The notes beneath the pieces are model-generated. The model was not told the origin of the DNA, searched no databases, and saw only the letters and a list, made by a program, of their open reading frames with translations. A stretch of DNA of 64,000 nt, taken from contig JAMDYG010000002.1 in the NCBI GenBank assembly GCA_024160085.1, forward strand, positions 496,001-560,000, read 5' to 3'. A program made the translations under genes and the position numbers. Source of the stretch: Serratia symbiotica. Lineage in GTDB: Bacteria > Pseudomonadota > Gammaproteobacteria > Enterobacterales > Enterobacteriaceae. Positions 42,390 through 53,045 of the stretch are shown piece after piece (position 1 is the stretch's first letter; every line of letters starts with the position of its first letter).

Positions 42390-43453
42390 AGCCGGTTTGC
42401 GTACTGGGCAACGGACAACTGGGGCGCATGCTGCGCCAGGCCGGCGAACCACTAGGCATTAGCGTTTATCCCATTGGCGTCGATGCCACACCGGAAGCCG
42501 TACCATATCAGAATAGCGTTATCACCGCCGAAATCGAGCGCTGGTCAGAAACCGCACTCACACGCGAGTTGGCGATCCACAAAAGTTTTGTTAACCGTGA
42601 CATCTTCCCGCGCCTGGCAGATCGTCTGGCGCAAAAACAGCTAATTGACCAACTTGGCTTACCCACTGCACCTTGGCAGTTGCTAGCAAACGCCGCCGAG
42701 TGGCCACAGGTGTTCTCAACCCTGGGTGAACTGGCGATCGTCAAGCGCCGCGTCGGCGGTTACGATAGCCGTGGTCAGTGGCGTCTGCGCCCAGGCCAAC
42801 AGCATGCTTTGCCAACTGATGCCTATGGCGAATGTATCGTTGAACAGGGTATCAACTTCTGCGGTGAAGTATCGCTAGTCGGCGCACGTGGCCACTATGG
42901 CCAGTCGGTATTCTACCCACTCACCCACAATTTGCATGAAGACGGTATTCTGCGTACCAGCGTAGCACTGCCGCAGCCTAACCAGGCGCAGCAGCAACAC
43001 GCCGAGCAAATGCTGGCGGAAATCATGAACACGCTAAACTATATTGGTGTGATGGCGATGGAATGCTTTATCGTCGGCAAGCAGCTGCTGATTAACGAGT
43101 TGGCACCCCGTGTGCACAACAGCGGCCACTGGACGCAAAACGGGGCTTCCATTAGCCAGTTTGAGCTGCATCTGCGCGCAATTCTTAGCCTGCCACTGCC
43201 GAGGCCAGTGGTAAATACCCCGGCGGTGATGGTCAACCTGATCGGCACCGCAGTAAATCATAAGTGGCTGGCACTGCCGCTGGTGCATCTGCACTGGTAC
43301 AAGAAAGAAGTGCGTGCTGGCCGCAAGGTCGGCCATCTGAATCTAAATGATCTAGACGCAGTAGCGCTACGGCAAGCGTTGCAGAAGCTGGCATCGTTGT
43401 TGCCAACTGAATACCATAGCAGCCTGGCTTGGGCACAGCAAAAGCTGGCTTGA
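42386..43453 (+). CDS. purK: N5-carboxyaminoimidazole ribonucleotide synthase
   Basis: Encodes 355 residues, as in E. coli. ATP-grasp enzyme making N5-CAIR from AIR, bicarbonate and ATP. N-terminal [20 protein letters not shown], the ATP-grasp lysine in [16 protein letters not shown], and the metal site EVSLVGARG with [14 protein letters not shown] are visible. It overlaps purE by 4 bases. Intact. Confidence 0.97.
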   Translation: MKPVCVLGNGQLGRMLRQAGEPLGISVYPIGVDATPEAVPYQNSVITAEIERWSETALTRELAIHKSFVNRDIFPRLADRLAQKQLIDQLGLPTAPWQLLANAAEWPQVFSTLGELAIVKRRVGGYDSRGQWRLRPGQQHALPTDAYGECIVEQGINFCGEVSLVGARGHYGQSVFYPLTHNLHEDGILRTSVALPQPNQAQQQHAEQMLAEIMNTLNYIGVMAMECFIVGKQLLINELAPRVHNSGHWTQNGASISQFELHLRAILSLPLPRPVVNTPAVMVNLIGTAVNHKWLALPLVHLHWYKKEVRAGRKVGHLNLNDLDAVALRQALQKLASLLPTEYHSSLAWAQQKLA

Positions 43454-43484
43454 GGTATATGCCACATCAATGGAGGGTAACCTT

Positions 43485-44250
43485 ATGTCCAAAGCGGTAT
43501 TAATAACCGGCTGCTTCCAGTGGGATTAGACTGATTGCCGCGCAGGATCTGCACAACCGAGGCTACCGAGGGGTGTTAGCCACCTGCCGAAAACCGCAGG
43601 ACGTGGAGATCATGGCACCAGCTTGGGCTGGAAGGCATTGAGTTGGATCTGGACGACAGCGACAGCGTCGAACGTGCCACAGCACAAGTAATCACCTTTA
43701 CCGGTGGCAAGTTGTACGCCATGTTCAATAACGGCGGTTCGGGATGTATGGTGCCATGAGCAGCATTTCACGCCGTCAAATGGAGTATCAGTTCGCCACT
43801 AACCTGTTCAGTACTACTCACCAGTTGACCCAATTGCTGTTGCCAGCGATGCTGCCATACGGCGAAGGATGCATTATCAAGACCAGTTCTATGATGGGGC
43901 TGGTATCTAGCGTCAGCCGTGGTGCCTACGCCGCTAGCAAGTTTGCACTGGAAGCTTGGTCCGATGCGCTGCGCATGGAGTTGCATAGCAGCGGCATTCA
44001 GGTGAGTTTGATTGAGCCAGTGCCGATCCCCACCCATTTTACCCAGAATACCAATCAGGCGCAGAGCGACTAGCCAGTGCATAACTACCGCATCGTCAAA
44101 CGCCTGAGGCTTCTCCCATAGGCTATTCTGCCTAAGCTGCACCACGCGCTGGAAAGCCCCAGAGACAAACTGCGTTATCCGGTAACTCTACTAGCACACA
44201 CGCTAAGCGTGTTGCGCTGTACGCTGCATGGGCTGGCTACTACGCAACAT
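43485..44250 (+). pseudogene. ybbO: Short-chain dehydrogenase ybbO pseudogene
   Basis: Starts MSKAVLITGC (ATG 43485), then loses frame at the SSGIG nucleotide motif. GLEGIELDLDDSDSVERATA, FNNGG, MYGAMSSISRRQMEYQFATN, GAYAASKFALEAWSDALRME (catalytic YxxxK present) and SLIEPVPIPTHFTQN follow in other frames, with stops at about 43529, 44071 and 44119. Position upstream of cnoX and qmcA matches E. coli order. Confidence 0.9.
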
Positions 44251-44286
44251 CATTTAATTTGGCCAGCGAGGTTGAAGAATACCGGC

Positions 44287-45056
44287 ACGCCCCCATTTAT
44301 CCTTTAATTGTTGATATTAACGAAAATAACCTGCACCAAACGCTAGAACAATCGATATCGATGCCAGTACTGCTCTGCTTCTGTTCAGAACGCAGCCAAT
44401 ACTACCTGCAACCCACTCCAGTGCTAGAGAAACTGGCAGAAGAGTATGTCGGCCAATGGGTGCTAGCCAAGGCGGATTGTGACACCGAACAAATGATCGC
44501 CGTCTAATTTGGATTACGTTTCATCTCGGCGGTGTGTCTGTTAAAAGACGGTCAGCCAGTCGATGGCTTCTAAGGCCCGCAGTCGGAAACGATCATTCGC
44601 GAATTTCTACAGCGTTTTTTGCCAAAGGAAGAGGATCTAAGGCTGGCTCAGGTCACCGAGCTGCTAGTCGAAACCCAAATCGCTCTGAACCGTACTGAAG
44701 ATGCCGAAGCGGTACTCGCTACCATCCCACTGCAAGATCATGATACCCGTTATCAGGGCCTAGTGGCATAGATTAAGCTGCTGAAGTAAGTGGTCAACAC
44801 CCCTAAAATCCAGCAGTTACAGCAATAGTCGGAGAACGTGGATCTAGCGGTGCAATTGGCGTTGCAACTGCATCAGGTTGGGAGCTATGAAGAAGCGCTG
44901 AAACTATTGATGGGGCACCTAAAGAGAGATCTGGATGCTGCCGACGGCAATGCGCGTAAGACGTTAATGGATACTCTCGCCACATCAGGCACAAGCTATG
45001 CGTTGGCCGCCAAATACCCTCGCCAGTTATATTCACTGCTCTGTATTAATATTTGA
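44287..45056 (+). pseudogene. cnoX: cnoX (ybbN) pseudogene, thioredoxin-like chaperedoxin
   Basis: [20 protein letters not shown] then [20 protein letters not shown] matches the thioredoxin-like domain, and [20 protein letters not shown] with [17 protein letters not shown] the TPR region. No ATG is at the expected start. In-frame stops occur at about 44505, 44571, 44768, 44786 and 44826, and about 40 codons between the two domains are deleted. The stop TGA lies inside the large palindrome at 45041-45090. Confidence 0.92.
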
Positions 45057-45090
45057 GGCGCGGCTTGCTGCGCCTCAAATATTAATACAG
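45041..45090. repeat. Perfect 21-bp inverted repeat at the cnoX 3' end
   Basis: Arms 45041-45061 and 45070-45090 are exact reverse complements around the 8-base loop GGCTTGCT. The inner GC-rich part (GAGGCGC/GCGCCTC) resembles a terminator stem; the outer arms are AT-rich. No T-run follows on either strand. It overlaps the last codons of cnoX. Confidence 0.9.
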
Positions 45091-45260
45091 ACCACCACTG
45101 AAGATTGCCTAAACACCAGACGGACAACGTCATGAAATAAATAAAAATCGTTGGAACGTGCCTATTCGGTATCTCCTTCGCCATCCATCCATGAATGACT
45201 CGTCTTTGCATGGCTGCTAGCGTAATATTCGTTCACCTATGTCTGACAGGAAGGTTCACC

Positions 45261-46166
45261 ATGCTTACTTTTATTCCCATCGTGATTGTTGTTGCGCTGA
45301 TTGCCGTCTTTACTGGTATAAAAATTGTGCCGCAGGGTTTTCAATGGACGGTAGAACGCTTTGGCCGCTACACTAAAACGCTGATGCCCGGCCTCAATCT
45401 GGTTGTGCCATTTATGGATCGCATTGGCCGGAAAATTAATATGATGGAACAAGTGCTGGATATTCCCTCGCAGGAAATCATCTCGCGCGACAATGCTAAC
45501 GTTGCCATTGATGCTGTGTGCTTTATTCAGGTCGTTGATCCGGCTCGCGCTGCTTATGAGGTCAGCAACCTTGAACAGGCCATCGTAAACCTCACCATGA
45601 CCAACTTCCGTACTGTGCTCGGCTCAATGGAGCTGGACGAAATGCTGTCACAGCGTGATAGCATCAACAGTCGTCTGCTGCATATCGTCGATGAGGCGAC
45701 CAATCCTTGGGGGGTCAAAATTACCCGCATTGAGATCCGTGATGTACGCCCACCGGCCGAACTGATCGCCTCAATGAACGCCCAGATGAAGGCCGAACGT
45801 ACTAAACGCGCCGACATTCTAGAGGCTGAAGGGGTAAGACAGGCAGCCATCCTGCGCGCCGAAGGGGATAAGCAGTCACAGATCCTCAAGGCCGAGGGCG
45901 AGCGCCAGTCGGCGTTCTTGCAAGCGGAAGCGCGCGAACGCGCCGCTGAAGCTGAAGCACGCGCCACCCAGTTAGTTTCCGATGCCATCGCCAGCGGTAA
46001 TATTCAGGCGGTGAACTACTTTGTGGCGCAGAAATACACCGATGCACTGCAAAAGATCGGTTCGTCCAACAACAGCAAGGTAGTGATGATGCCGCTAGAC
46101 TCCAGTAGCTTACTCGGCTCTGTCGGTGGTATCGCCGAACTGTTGAAAGAAAGCAAAGGCAAATAA
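45261..46166 (+). CDS. qmcA: SPFH/band 7 membrane protein QmcA
   Basis: Encodes 301 residues from ATG 45261 ([20 protein letters not shown]), preceded by AGGAAGG; the frame extends upstream to 45195 without family similarity. One N-terminal membrane segment is followed by the stomatin-like domain ([40 protein letters not shown]) and a long Ala/Glu-rich coiled coil ([20 protein letters not shown]). It probably organises membrane microdomains with the NfeD-like YbbJ. Intact though upstream neighbours are dead. Confidence 0.96.
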   Translation: MLTFIPIVIVVALIAVFTGIKIVPQGFQWTVERFGRYTKTLMPGLNLVVPFMDRIGRKINMMEQVLDIPSQEIISRDNANVAIDAVCFIQVVDPARAAYEVSNLEQAIVNLTMTNFRTVLGSMELDEMLSQRDSINSRLLHIVDEATNPWGVKITRIEIRDVRPPAELIASMNAQMKAERTKRADILEAEGVRQAAILRAEGDKQSQILKAEGERQSAFLQAEARERAAEAEARATQLVSDAIASGNIQAVNYFVAQKYTDALQKIGSSNNSKVVMMPLDSSSLLGSVGGIAELLKESKGK

Positions 46167-46168
46167 CC

Positions 46169-46633
46169 ATGGCTACACTGCTGATTGCAGCAAACCCTCA
46201 GGGTTTCTGGCTTTCCATTGGTGGGGTACTGCTAGCGGTGGAAATGCTCGGAGCTAGCGGCTATCTGTTGTGGAGCGGTGTAGCGGCATTGATCGTAGGC
46301 GTACTGGTTTGGCTGCTGCCGCAGTTGCCGTGGGAATGGCAGGGGGTGATATTCGCTGGGCTGACCGTTGCCGTCGCCTTTCTGTGGTGGTACTGGCTGC
46401 ATCAACGTCTAGCGGGGGCACCCAACGATGCACAGATGCTTAACCAGCGGAACCGCCAGTTGATCGGCACCCATGCCACACTCACCGAGGCAATACACAA
46501 CGGCATAGGACGTATCAACATCGGCGACAGCAGTTGGCGCGCCCAGGCCAATGACGATCTACCGGTAGGCACTAACGTGGAGGTGATCGCAGTAGCAGGC
46601 GTCACGTTGGTGATCCGCGCCATTAGCCGTTAG
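46169..46633 (+). CDS. ybbJ: NfeD-like inner-membrane protein
   Basis: Encodes 154 residues (E. coli YbbJ 152). Three to four membrane segments cover residues 12-75, followed by an OB-fold NfeD domain (RQLIGTHATLTEAIHNGIGR, INIGDSSWRAQANDDLPVGT, VEVIAVAGVTLVIRAI). It starts 2 bases after qmcA and is translationally coupled. NfeD proteins are usual partners of SPFH proteins. Intact. Confidence 0.94.
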   Translation: MATLLIAANPQGFWLSIGGVLLAVEMLGASGYLLWSGVAALIVGVLVWLLPQLPWEWQGVIFAGLTVAVAFLWWYWLHQRLAGAPNDAQMLNQRNRQLIGTHATLTEAIHNGIGRINIGDSSWRAQANDDLPVGTNVEVIAVAGVTLVIRAISR

Positions 46634-47041
46634 CTTTAAATGGCAAAACCCCGCCAAATTATTGATGATGGGGGGCACTCTGCACCATCATCACCAGGGC
46701 ATTGCTCCACCAGCGCTAGTAAACGCTAGCGCATTTCGTCCAATTCACTTATATGCCTTCCAATCTCCGCTACCTGCTGTAGGGTACGCACTTTCACATC
46801 GGCACTATGGGGCGAGCCGGATCATTAAACAGTGCTACCAGTTCGTGGCACTCATTCAGATTAAAACCCACCTACCGCATCTGGATCAGCAACGTCAGCT
46901 CATCGATATGCTGCGCAGAATAGCAGCGGTAGCCATTGTAGGTGCGCATCGGCATCGGCGCGGTTATCAGCCCTTTCTCTTCGTAAAAGCGGATCGCATT
47001 GCGCGTTAAGCCAGTTTTTTTGCTACGTCGCTAATATTTAT
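46634..47041 (-). pseudogene. cueR: cueR pseudogene (copper-responsive MerR regulator)
   Basis: Reads [20 protein letters not shown] then [20 protein letters not shown] and ELTLLIQMR, stop, VGFNLNECHELVALFNDPAR. The start codon has become ATA (47039-47041), at least one frameshift lies near 47015, and stops interrupt the dimerisation helix; the C-terminal copper-binding loop is lost. CueR activates copA in response to Cu+. It is divergent from copA. Confidence 0.9.
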
Positions 47042-47049
47042 TTCACTCC

Positions 47050-47080
47050 TTGACCTTCTCCTTGATGGAAGGTTTAAACT
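47050..47080 (+). promoter_or_regulatory. CueR-type copA promoter with 19-bp spacer
   Basis: TTGACC (47050-47055) and TAAACT (47075-47080) are separated by 19 bases, the unusual spacing of MerR-family promoters. Between them lies the dyad ACCTTCTCCTTGATGGAAGG (47053-47072), matching the CueR box. The site is still nearly perfect although both cueR and copA are pseudogenes. Confidence 0.85.
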
Positions 47081-47147
47081 CCAGTCTTGGTGAAAACAGG
47101 TTAAGCAGCCAACCTTTACATACCGCTCTTGAGCGAGGAGCCGAATC

Positions 47148-49293
47148 ATGTCACTAACTACCCTGTTAGCGTTGCAAGGACTGTCGTGCATGCATTGCAC
47201 GCAATGGGTGAAGCATGCCCTGGAAAGCTGCCGCGATGTCTAACAGGCAGAAGTTAGCATGCATTACGCCAAGGTGACCGGCGATGCACCGAGTAGTGCG
47301 CTGATCGCCGCCGTAGCAAATGCCGGCTATCAGGCCAACTTGGCGAGTGGTAGCGCCGCAAAAACTGAGCTATTGACTAACGCAACCTCTTCATTGCCGG
47401 ATGCTCAGCCAGCGGTGTCATCTTCTCTCCCGGCAACCGACAATAATAATGATGATGACGTGTAACTGTTACTTAATGGTCTGAGTTGCGCCAGTTGCGT
47501 CAGTAAGGTACAGCACGCGCTGCTGGCCGCGTACCCAGCGTTGAGCAAGCGCGGGTGAACCTGGCGGAGCGCAGTGCATTAGTAACCGGCACTGCCGATT
47601 CGTAAGCGTTGGTCAAGGCAGTGGAAAAAGCTGGCTACAATGCGTGGATGATCCATGACTAGACCGAACGCCGCGCGCGTCAATAGCAAACCGCGCGTGA
47701 CAAAATGAAGCGTTAATGAAGCATTTTAGCTGACAGGCAGCGCTGGGTCTAGCACTGGGGGTATACCACTGCTGGCCTGGGGTCTATTCAGCGGCAGCAT
47801 GTCGCTGACGCCAGAAACTCAGAGCCCGTGGCTAGTCGTCGGTATCATTACCTTGGTGGTGATGGTATTTGCTGGTGGACATTTCTACCGTAACGCTTGG
47901 CGTGCGCTGATGAACGGCAGCATCACCTGTATTATGAGGCTATCGCGATGATCATTGGTTTAATCAACCTGGGCCAGGCACTGGGGAACAACGGGCGCGT
48001 CAGCGCTCTTCGCAGGCATTGGAACGGTTGATGGATCTGACACCGCACACTGCGTGGCTGGTCACCGACAACGGCTAACGTTTTATCCCGTTGGCAGAGG
48101 TGCAGCTCGGCATGATACTGCGCCTAACTACCGGCGATCGCATACCAGTGGATGGTGGGATCGTGCAAGGTGACGTGTGGCTCGATAAAGCGATGCTAAC
48201 TAGTGAAGCAGTGCCGCAGCAAAGGAGCGTGGGCAATACCGTTTATGCCGGTACGGTGATCGATAACAGCAGCATACTATTCCACGCTGCTGCCAGCGGC
48301 AGCAAAACCATACTAGCGCGCATCACCAAGCTGGTGCGGCAGGCGCAGAGCGGTAAGCTGGAAATCGGCCAACTGGCAGATCTCATATCCGCGATATTCA
48401 TGCCAGCGGTAGTGGTGGTGGTATTGATCAGCGCCACCATCTGGTACTTCTTCGGCTAACAGCTACCGTGGGGGTATACGTTAGTGATCGCCAACTACGG
48501 TGTTGATCATCGCCGGTGTCTGCCAGGCGGCTGAATTCGGTGTGCTGGTACGCGATGCTGATGTATTGCAGCAGGCTAGCCAACTAGACACCTTGGTGTT
48601 TGATAAAACCGGTACAAAGCTCCCATCATCCACTGGGGCGCGCCATCGTAGAACGCGTCGCTAGGCAAACACTGCCACAGGTAGAGCAATTTCGTACTTT
48701 GCACAGCGCCAGAATTAGCGGTGAAGTGGGCGGTGTAAAACTGCTCCTGGGCAACGCCGTGCTGCTGCAATAGCACCAGATAGCGCTCGATCAGCTAGAG
48801 GTACAGATACACAGCTAATCCGAGTGCGGCGTAACGCCGGTGCTGCTGGCGTGCTGACGGAGGGCAAAGTAGCGGCAATCAAGCAGCTATAGGAGAAAGG
48901 ACAGCGTGTAGCGATGATCGGCGATGGCATCAACGATGCGCCAGCACTGGCGCAGGCCGATGTGGGCATTGCCATGGGCTGCGGCAGCGATATCGCTATC
49001 TAAACTGCGGCGATGACCCTGATGCGCCACAGCCTGCACGGTGTCGCCTATGCGCTGGAGTTATAGAAAGCGACATTGCGCAATATGAAGCAAAACCTGT
49101 TCGGCGTGTTTATTTACAACACGCTGGGCATTCCGATCGTTGCTGGCGTGCGCTCTATCCGCTCATCAGTACGCTGCTCAGCCCGGTAGTAGCTGACGCG
49201 GCGATGGCCCTATCATATATTACCATAGTCAGCAACGCTAATCAGCTGTTGCGCTTTAAACCTAAAGGGGAACCCTTCCAGGGTGAGAAATAG
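47148..49293 (+). pseudogene. copA: copA pseudogene (Cu+-exporting P-type ATPase)
   Basis: Starts MSLTTLLALQGLSCMHCTQW with an N-terminal metal-binding motif, then a second one (LNGLSCASCVSKVQHALLAA). [20 protein letters not shown] with TSEAVPQ (actuator domain), [10 protein letters not shown] in shifted form near 48590, and [20 protein letters not shown] near 48920 are readable. More than ten stops and indels, including loss of the CPC membrane segment continuity. Copper export by this route is gone. Confidence 0.93.
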
Positions 49294-49417
49294 CCTCCGG
49301 TTGTTTCGACATCTTTCTTTCAGACTTTCTGATATGGCGGAGAGTGTTTAGCATGAGGCTACCATGGCCCCTCACCGCTCAAGTTTGAAAGCAAATACCT
49401 TCTTGGAGCCCCGCTAT

Positions 49418-50230
49418 ATGGGTCAACTGCTACGCTATATCGCCACTTTTCTCGGCCTGATTTCTCCCATCAGCTATGCCCCTTACCTGGCACTGGACAT
49501 CAACCTGCGCGGTGGCCACCAACTACATCTGGTGAGTAGCATTCATATGGGTACGGTAGATATGGCTCCGTTGCCAACCAGGCTGGATCATTCGCCTGAA
49601 ACAGGCGGATGCGTTGATCGTCGAGTTTGATATCACCGGTTCCGCCTCACCATTTGGTGATGCCGAGCCGCATCCGGGGCTTGAGCATCGCCTTTCCACC
49701 GATGAATTCCGCTAGTTACTGATGCTATGTCAAGAACTGGAGGCTGATGTCCACGTATTTTCGACCTTACCAGGCTGGCAAGTGGCACTAATGATGCAAG
49801 CGCGTAAGGCTCAGCGCCTAGAGCTGCTCACCGAGTACGGGGTAGACTACCAGCTATTACAGGCGGCCAAATCACAGCACATAAGGGTGATCAAGCTGGA
49901 AGGGACGCAATAACAGTACGCTATGCTGGAATAATTGCCGAGAGGGGGCATCATGCTACTGCACGACACACTAAGCATTGGCATACCAACGCGCGGCTGT
50001 TACAGACGATGATCAGTTGGTGGCTTAACGTCAAACCCAGCGGCGCATGGGATGCGCTATCCACCACCTTCAGTACCGAACTACTGTATGATATGCTGAT
50101 GCATCAGCGTAACCAAGATTGGCGTCAAAAGCTGGAGACATTGCCAACTGGCAACTATGTCGTGGCGGTAGGCGTATTGCATCTGTATGGCGAAAATAAT
50201 TTGCCAGCGATGCCACAGCCACGGCAGTAA
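49418..50230 (+). pseudogene. ybaP: ybaP pseudogene (TraB/GumN family)
   Basis: From ATG 49418 (behind GGAG): MGQLLRYIATFLGLISPISY, then NLRGGHQLHLVSSIHMGTVD, the GxxH signature of TraB/GumN proteins, IIRLKQADALIVEFDITGSA, EADVHVFSTLPGWQVALMMQ and VAVGVLHLYGENNLP. Frames break at about 49590 and 49975, with stops at about 49713, 49911 and 49931. The family is of unclear function; some members are linked to heavy-metal or haem-related contexts. Confidence 0.88.
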
Positions 50231-50614
50231 ATCTGTGTCGGCACCTATTCCACTAGATTATTAACATCGCTAAACGTGACTGAATCACGCTCTGAAGCCA
50301 TTGTTCTTCCTGATCAGCGGCAATGTCGCTTCTTGGTTTTGTCGCCTATTTGTTGGATGGTATGGAACCGATGAAATCGGTTTTTTTACCACTAATTGCT
50401 ATTACTTACGTATCACCTGAAAATATGATTAACAAAGTAAAGTAAACCTGAAAATTATAAACTTAAGCACATCAATATTAGTTATCTAATAAATAGCTGT
50501 TACTTGCAATATTAGATATAAAATCTACCCATTGATAAACCAAAAGTGAAACTCACCATTTTTCATATTAAATTAGCATTTAACCAAAAATTGGTGAACA
50601 AATGCAATAAACTC
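50231..50614. other. Intergenic region downstream of ybaP
   Basis: Contains the terminator at 50366-50387 and AT-rich decayed sequence. Genes found between ybaP and ybaL in E. coli (ybaK, ushA, fsr) are absent. Confidence 0.5.
50366..50387 (+). terminator. Intrinsic terminator downstream of ybaP
   Basis: AACCGAT-GAA-ATCGGTT with a run of seven T directly after it, 135 bases past the ybaP stop. It may belong to a gene lost from this position. Confidence 0.8.
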
Positions 50615-50797
50615 TATATAGCCATCATACTTCAAGTTGCCTGTGCTTGAGCTTGCCCCGCTCACCCCTGTCACTGACGGATGTCATCGCCTGAGACTCA
50701 GCCTACGTCCCAGCGCACGCGCTGTTCAAATCGGTTTCCGACCGATTTGTTGCTGCGTTGTCGCCTTCCTGCAATTCGAGTGATTTAGGGCATATAT
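50615..50797 (-). repeat. ERIC-like intergenic repeat, copy 2
   Basis: Outer arms CATCATACTTCAAGTTGC (left) and GCAATTCGAGTGATTTAGGG (right) mark an ERIC-type repeat in reverse orientation relative to copy 1. An internal hairpin at 50727-50749 (arms CAAATCGGT and ACCGATTTG) is the exact reverse complement of that in copy 1. It is longer than a standard ERIC (about 127 bp), so it carries extra sequence. Confidence 0.75.
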
Positions 50798-50855
50798 CTT
50801 TCTTGACTTTGTTGCGTGTTTCCCTTATTATGATATATAGCAAAAAGGAGATTGA

Positions 50856-52631
50856 ATGCATAATTCAATACCGCTAATAACTACGATCGTCGGGGGATTA
50901 GTCCTTGCCTTCATCCTCGTAATGTTGGCAAACCGCCTGCGCATCTCCCCTCTGGTGGGATATCTCGCCGCAGGGGTACTCGCTGGCCCATTTTACCCCC
51001 GGTTTTGTTGCCGACACTTCATTGGCACCGTAACTGGCGGAAATCGGTGTGATCCTGTTGATGTTCGGTGTGGGTATGCATTTTTCGCTTAAAGATCTCC
51101 TCACTGTAAAATCTATCGCCATCCCTGGTGCCATGGCACAGATTGCGGTTGCAACTCTGCTAGGCATCGGGCTCTCTACGCTGCTTGGTTGGGATTTACT
51201 CTCCGGACTGGTATTCTGTCTCTGCCTGTACACCGCCAGCACCGTGGTGTTATGCGTGCACTGGAAGAACGGCAGTTAATAGACAGCCAGCGCGGATAAA
51301 TTGCCATCGGCTGGTTGATCGTCGAGGACTTAGCAATAGTGCTAACGTTGGTACTGTTGCCAGCTTTTGGCAAAATGATGGACAACGTCAACACCTACAG
51401 CAGCCAATTGCTGATGGAACTGGCGATCACCATTGGCAAAGTCATCGCTTTTATCGCCTTGATGATCGTGGTCGGTCGCCGTCTAGTGCCTTGGATACTG
51501 TCAAAACCACCTAGCACCGCGGTTCGCGTGAGCAATTTACCATAGCAGTCTTGGCACTGGCGCTTGGCATTGTCTACGGTGCGGTGAGGCTATTCGATGT
51601 TTCCTTTGCGTTAGGTGCTTTTTTCACCTGACATGGTATTGAACGAATCGGAGCTAAGCTATCGTGCGGCCCACGATACGCTGCCGCTGCGTGATGCGTT
51701 CGCAGTGTTGTTCTTCGTCTCGGTCGTCATGCTGTTTGACCAGATAATCCTAATCAACGAACCGTTGTCCGTGTTAGCAACACTGGTGATTATCGTGTTT
51801 GGCAAATCTGCTGCCGTATTCCTGCTGGTGAGACTGTTCGGCCACTCCAAACGCACCGCACTAACTATCTCTACCATCCTGGCACAGATCGGCAAGTTCG
51901 TTTTTATCTTGGCCGGTCTAGGCATTACGCTGGGGATGATGTCGGAGCATGGGCGCAACTTGGGGTGCTGGCCGGTGCTATTCTGTCGATTATGCTCAAC
52001 CCGCTGTTGTTCACTCTGCTGGAGGACTGTCTGGCCAAAACCGAGATCATAGAAGAACAGAATCCTGGAAGAAACGGTGGAAGAAGAGAAACAAATCCCA
52101 GTAGAGATGTGCAACCATGTGCTGGCAGTCGGCTATGGCCGCGTCGGTATCCTGCTAGGCAGCAAAAGCAAACTGGCCTAGGCATATATTCCTCTGGTCG
52201 TGGTTGAAAACTCTCGCCCGCGCGTTGAGGAGCTGCGTGAATAGGACATCAAGGCGGTATATGGCAATGCCGCCAATCATAAGGTGGTGGATCTAGCACG
52301 CTTCGACTGTGCTCGCTGGCTGCTGCTAACCATCATGAATGGCTATGAGGCCGGCGAGATCGTCGCCTCGTCTTGTCATAGACGGCCAAACATTGAGATT
52401 ATCGACAGTGCACATTACGACGATGAAGTGGCTTATATTTTTGATCGCGTGGCCAATCAGGTGGTGATAGGTGAGTTGTAGATCACCAACAGCATGCTGA
52501 ACATCCTTAAATTGGATAGGCTGAGCGAAGAAGAGAAAGTAGGCGGCAATTGCCTGATCTAGGTCATCTATCGTGGCGGCTTCACAGACCCAAAAGCCGA
52601 TAATCAAAGCGAAAGGGAAAGGTACCCATAA
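50856..52631 (+). pseudogene. ybaL: ybaL pseudogene (CPA2 cation/H+ antiporter with RCK domain)
   Basis: MHNSIPLITTIVGGLVLAFI starts at 50856 behind AGGAG. Membrane segments follow in alternating frames: ISPLVGYLAAGVLAGPF, LMFGVGMHFSLKDLLTVKSI, IGWLIVEDLAIVLTLVLLPA, LLVRLFGHSKRTALTISTIL. The RCK/TrkA-N part is MCNHVLAVGYGRVGILLG then YGNAANHKVVDLARFDCARW. At least four frameshifts and stops at about 51277, 51296, 51630, 52180, 52241 and 52479. Inactive. Confidence 0.92.
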
Positions 52632-52753
52632 GTGACATGCTTATTAGGCCTACCCAACATCATTACCTGCGACTTGCTGCGCGTTTAAACAACCACCAAT
52701 GGCACTCATGGGCCATTGCCAAGTACAGCCTAATGCTAACATTGATGATAAAT

Positions 52754-52786
52754 AAGATCCGCCTTGCGGGATCTTTTATTTTTAGC
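52754..52786 (+). terminator. Intrinsic terminator
   Basis: AAGATCCGC-CTT-GCGGGATCTT with one bulged G, followed by TTATTTTTA. It is on the plus strand after the ybaL remnant; since gsk/aes are deleted it may be the terminator of a lost gene. Confidence 0.75.
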
Positions 52787-52902
52787 ACAACCCAACGCCA
52801 TAGTTAATCATTGGGCCATTAGCAGGCAGAAATTAAAATATTAGCGTATTCTTGCCTGATATAGTGATAGACTCAACGCCTGACATAACGATGACTAAGA
52901 AT

Positions 52903-53043
52903 CCTATCCCATAAGGCTATTTTATTTGCCATTTTGGCCTTGGGCCGTGCCCACAATCATCACATACGCCATGTATGCTGCGAGGATTGCGCGCTGTTCT
53001 AGTCCAAACAGACTGTAACAATGTACGCGCCTACTGGGATAGG
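52903..53043. repeat. 141-bp element with terminal inverted repeats (MITE-like)
   Basis: The ends CCTATCCCATAAGGC (52903-52917) and GCCTACTGGGATAGG (53029-53043) are inverted repeats matching at 13 of 15 positions. The inside holds a smaller palindrome around ACATACGCCATGTATGC (52960-52976). It has no coding capacity and ends 2 bases before the hemH stop. Looks like a miniature inverted-repeat or folded-RNA type intergenic repeat. Confidence 0.65.
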
Positions 53044-53045
53044 CT

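Larger units (their letters stand above)
52632..53045. other. Intergenic region between ybaL and hemH
   Basis: Holds a terminator (52754-52786) and a 141-bp element with terminal inverted repeats (52903-53043). E. coli gsk and aes, which normally lie here, are missing. Confidence 0.6.
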
